NCBI RefSeq assembly: GCF_003663845.1
Contig: NZ_RCCA01000001.1
Coordinates: 3,658,001-3,722,000, forward strand
DNA: 64,000 nucleotides
Origin: Chryseobacterium sp. 7
Lineage (GTDB): Bacteria > Bacteroidota > Bacteroidia > Flavobacteriales > Weeksellaceae
Direction: 5' to 3'
Shown: one piece after another, positions 61,543-64,000 of the stretch
Position numbering within the stretch: the stretch's first letter is position 1
Layout: each line of letters starts with the position of its first letter
Program-made: the position numbers and the translations under genes
The notes under the pieces: generated by a model
Told to the model about the DNA's origin: nothing
The model's database searches: none
The model's input: only the letters and a program-made list of their open reading frames with translations

Positions 61543-62400
61543 ATGATTTTATCAATGACCGGATTCGGTAGAGCCGAAGATGTTTTTGAAGGAAAAAAAA
61601 TTACTATTGATATTAAATCTCTGAACAGCAAGAGCTTTGATTTGAATATTAAAATTCCTTTACGTTATAAAGAAAAAGAATTTGAAATCAGAAAAATTCT
61701 TAACGATAGAATTATCCGTGGAAAAGTAGACTGCTACGTTAATATAGAGAATCTTGAAGAGTCCAATGATGTAAAAATTAATAAAAATTTAATTGATTCT
61801 TATATCAAAGAACTTAAAAACATAGCTTCAGACGGCCCCAATTTCGAATACCTTAAAATGGCGGTAAGACTTCCTGATGCCATTACATCAAGACCAGACG
61901 AATTAACGGAAGGTGAATGGGAAGCTTTGGCTAAAATTGTCAATAATGCGGTGGACAAATTTGAAGAATTCAGAAAAACTGAAGGCAGTAATCTGCATGA
62001 AGAATTAAACAGGAATATTCAGAATATCGACAAATACCTTGCAGAAGTAATTCCTTTTGAAGAAGAAAGAATTGTAAGCGTGAAAGAGCGTTATCAGAAA
62101 TCTTTGAAAGAATTTGAAAACGTGGATGAAACACGTTTCTATCAGGAAATGGCTTATTTTACTGAAAAACTTGATATTTCTGAAGAAAAGGTAAGACTTA
62201 CCCAGCACTTGAAATATTATAAAGAAGTAATGGATAATGAGTCTTTCAACGGAAAAAAATTGGGCTTCATTTCTCAGGAAATCGGAAGAGAAATCAATAC
62301 ATTAGGGTCTAAAGCCAATCATGCAGATATCCAGAAACTGGTTGTGATGATGAAAGATGACCTTGAAAAAATAAAAGAACAAACGTTAAACGTATTATAA
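61543..62400 (+). CDS. YicC/YloC-family endoribonuclease
   Basis: A 285-residue protein. The start MILSMTGFGRAE and the ending EIGREINTLGSKANHADIQ...MKDDLEKIKEQTLNVL are hallmark YicC/YloC segments (YicC_N and DUF1732). Members have been described as RNA endonucleases acting on small RNAs or stress transcripts; the target here is unknown. It precedes gmk, as in many bacteria, where both are probably co-transcribed. Confidence 0.94.
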   Translation: MILSMTGFGRAEDVFEGKKITIDIKSLNSKSFDLNIKIPLRYKEKEFEIRKILNDRIIRGKVDCYVNIENLEESNDVKINKNLIDSYIKELKNIASDGPNFEYLKMAVRLPDAITSRPDELTEGEWEALAKIVNNAVDKFEEFRKTEGSNLHEELNRNIQNIDKYLAEVIPFEEERIVSVKERYQKSLKEFENVDETRFYQEMAYFTEKLDISEEKVRLTQHLKYYKEVMDNESFNGKKLGFISQEIGREINTLGSKANHADIQKLVVMMKDDLEKIKEQTLNVL

Positions 62401-62402
62401 TA

Positions 62403-62450
62403 GTTGACCGTTAGCAGGTGATCGTTTACAACAAATGATCACCTGTCAAC
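62403..62450. repeat. Nested inverted repeat before gmk
   Basis: GTTGAC (62403-62408) pairs with GTCAAC (62445-62450) and, inside, CAGGTGATC (62415-62423) with GATCACCTG (62437-62445). It is followed by a CAACTAACAACTGACAACT run. A frame-extending ATG for gmk at 62435 lies within it and is therefore unlikely to be the start. Confidence 0.6.
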
Positions 62451-62467
62451 TAACAACTGACAACTCT

Positions 62468-63031
62468 ATGGATAAAGTAATTATATTTTCAGCACCATCA
62501 GGGAGCGGAAAAACTACATTGGTAAAGCATTCGCTGGAAACATTTCCTGAGCTGGAATTTTCAATCTCATGCACTACGAGGCAGCCAAGAGGAAGTGAAG
62601 TTCATGCAGTGGATTATCATTTTCTGACACCGGATGAATTCAGGCAGAAAATTTCTGAAGATGCTTTTGTAGAATATGAAGAAGTATATACTGATAAATA
62701 TTACGGTACTTTAAAATCTGAAGTAGAAAAAATCTGGAATCAGGGAAAGGTAGTTATTTTTGATGTAGATGTAAAAGGAGGCATCTCGCTAAAAAAATAT
62801 TTCGGTGATAAAGCGCTGTCTATTTTTATAGAACCACCTTCTATTGAAGAATTGGAACGAAGATTGATTTCCAGAAACACAGATGATGCAGAAACCATAA
62901 AAACCCGTGTTGCAAAGGCAGAAGAAGAAATGACCTACGCCAGCGAGTTTGACAAGATCGTGATTAATGAAGATCTTGATGCAGCTAAAATAGAAATAGA
63001 AAGTTTAATAAAAAGTTTTATCAGTAATTAA
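62468..63031 (+). CDS. gmk: Guanylate kinase
   Basis: A 187-residue kinase that phosphorylates GMP to GDP with ATP. P-loop IIFSAPSGSGKTTLVKH (about 5-20), GMP-binding SCTTRQPRGSEVHAVDYHF (about 36-54), EYEEVYTDKYYGTL (about 71-84), and IFIEPPSIEELERRLISR in the lid region. The ATG at 62468 gives the family length; an upstream ATG at 62435 would add 11 residues from a repeat. It follows YicC by 67 bases. Confidence 0.95.
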   Translation: MDKVIIFSAPSGSGKTTLVKHSLETFPELEFSISCTTRQPRGSEVHAVDYHFLTPDEFRQKISEDAFVEYEEVYTDKYYGTLKSEVEKIWNQGKVVIFDVDVKGGISLKKYFGDKALSIFIEPPSIEELERRLISRNTDDAETIKTRVAKAEEEMTYASEFDKIVINEDLDAAKIEIESLIKSFISN

Positions 63032-63062
63032 TGGCTGGAAGATGGAAGCCGGAGGATGGAAG
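63032..63062. repeat. GGCTGGAAG-type repeat arm
   Basis: Directly after the gmk stop is a run of GGCTGGAAG/ATGGAAG/CCGGAGG words similar to the left arm of the inverted repeat at 52936-53054. No complementary arm is seen before nadA; TCTAACTTC words follow. Confidence 0.4.
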
Positions 63063-63138
63063 TAATCAAATACTCTCAAAATCTAACTTCTAATTTCTAA
63101 CCTCTACTAACTTCTGATAATAAAAAATTGAGGTTGAT

Positions 63139-64000
63139 ATGAGTACCGAAACATTAGAAAAAGCTAAATCTGCAATTCCTGTCAGAGGATTTCTGGATAT
63201 AAAAGATATTGCTATTCCTCAGGGAGAAGAGCTTGTGAAAGCCATTCTTAAACTGAAAGAAGAAAAAAATGCAGTGATTCTTGCCCATTATTACCAGCCG
63301 GGAGAAATTCAGGATATTGCTGATTTCCTTGGAGATTCTTTACAGCTGGCAAGACAGGCAAAAGATACCAATGCTGACATGATCGTATTCTGTGGAGTAC
63401 ATTTCATGGCAGAAGCCGCTAAAATCCTAAATCCAACTAAAAAAGTAGTTCTTCCTGATACGATGGCCGGATGCTCTCTGGCAGACGGTTGTTCTGGTGA
63501 AGGATTAAGAAAAATGCGTGAGCAGCACCCGAATGCTTTAATTGCCACTTACATCAACTGTAATGCGGAAACAAAAGCAGAAAGTGACATTATTGTAACA
63601 AGCTCAAATGCTGAAACCGTTATTGAAGCCCTTCCGAAAGACAGACCAATCATCTTCGCACCGGATAAAAACCTGGGAAGATATCTGTCTAAGAAAACAG
63701 GACGTGATATGATCCTTTGGGATGGAAGCTGTGTGGTACACGAAGCATTTTCAATGGAAAGAATTGCCCAGCAACTGGCAGACAATCCGGATGCAAAATT
63801 GATTGCACATCCCGAAAGTGAAGAAGCAGTTTTGAAACTGGCTCACTTTATTGGTTCCACTTCTGCTCTGTTGAACTATGTAGAAAAAGATGACTGTCAG
63901 AAATTCATCATCGCTACAGAAGAAGGAATTCTTCACGAAATGAGAAAACGTGCTCCTCACAAGGAACTGATTCCTGCATTGGTTTTTGATGAAAGCTGCA
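63139..64000 (+). CDS. nadA: Quinolinate synthase NadA (3' end off the window)
   Basis: 287 codons are visible before the window ends. The 4Fe-4S enzyme condenses iminoaspartate with dihydroxyacetone phosphate to quinolinate, for de novo NAD synthesis. Visible marks are AVILAHYYQPGEIQDIADFLGDS (about 46-68), VFCGVHFMAEAAKIL (about 86-100, first cluster Cys), MAGCSLADGCS and INCNAETKAESDIIVTSSNA (about 138-157). The remaining cluster Cys residues are probably beyond the end. It lies 107 bases after gmk. Confidence 0.94.
   Translation, partial: MSTETLEKAKSAIPVRGFLDIKDIAIPQGEELVKAILKLKEEKNAVILAHYYQPGEIQDIADFLGDSLQLARQAKDTNADMIVFCGVHFMAEAAKILNPTKKVVLPDTMAGCSLADGCSGEGLRKMREQHPNALIATYINCNAETKAESDIIVTSSNAETVIEALPKDRPIIFAPDKNLGRYLSKKTGRDMILWDGSCVVHEAFSMERIAQQLADNPDAKLIAHPESEEAVLKLAHFIGSTSALLNYVEKDDCQKFIIATEEGILHEMRKRAPHKELIPALVFDESC

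Noticed and set aside
1-64000. tRNA, rRNA, prophage, CRISPR-Cas or transposase genes
   Set aside because: I looked for cloverleaf-like segments, repeat-spacer patterns and characteristic proteins and saw none; a covariance-model search would be needed to exclude small RNAs.

Overview
The window is AT-rich chromosomal DNA from a member of the Flavobacteriia, most like Chryseobacterium or a close relative in the Weeksellaceae. This rests on several things. Many secreted proteins end in type IX secretion (T9SS) sorting domains, and a T9SS plug protein is encoded. Promoters fit the Bacteroidetes form TTG-N(17-23)-TAnnTTTG. Start codons lack Shine-Dalgarno sequences. The ribosomal cluster rpmB-rpmG-(DUF4295)-ftsY is characteristic of the phylum. 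No rRNA, tRNA, CRISPR array, prophage or insertion sequence was seen.

Layout, left to right. 1-6.3 kb: the 5' part of a secreted fibronectin-III protein (leftward, off the window), then aminotransferase-lipoprotein-murB, proC and a VanZ-like gene. 6.4-7.8 kb: an HxlR regulator divergent from an NTF2-like gene and an unrecognised (possibly APCDD1-like) gene. 7.9-16.3 kb: lnt, an FG-GAP T9SS protein, rpmB-rpmG-DUF4295, a secreted RidA-like protein with ftsY, a YeaQ-type membrane protein, sppA and folK. 16.4-20.7 kb: three tandem OmpA-related outer membrane proteins sharing barrels and calcium-binding linkers but ending differently. 20.7-23.8 kb: recQ and fmt. 23.8-30.6 kb: an almost empty 678-base gap, a secreted protein with a glutamine-amidotransferase-like C-terminus, and a very large secreted CotH-kinase protein broken by a one-base frameshift. 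30.7-38.8 kb: DoxX-like, ribB with a decayed RibA half, a luciferase-like oxidoreductase, an unknown gene pair, an astacin protease, a Pif1-like helicase, a lipoprotein and a gamma carbonic anhydrase-like protein. 38.9-45.8 kb: NifU-like protein, FMN reductase, hemH, an M4 protease, the T9SS plug protein and an MBL hydrolase. 46-52.2 kb: a trehalose locus (TonB receptor, trehalase, MFS transporter; divergent AraC regulator). 52.3-60.1 kb: a thioredoxin-like protein and a TetR-controlled RND efflux operon. 60.2-64 kb: miaA between two copies of a palindromic repeat, then YicC, gmk and the start of nadA.

Most of the window is housekeeping. The best-supported new observations are: a four-copy palindromic operator (TAAC-N3-GTTAG) tying the TetR gene to the efflux operon; the mosaic OmpA trio; the frameshift in a G-run of the CotH gene; a repeat with terminal inverted repeats on both sides of miaA; a degenerate GTP cyclohydrolase half in RibB; and a secreted RidA-like protein without the usual substrate-binding arginine. 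No wholly new multi-gene system could be demonstrated from sequence alone; the secreted amidotransferase-like/CotH pair is the least explained gene context.
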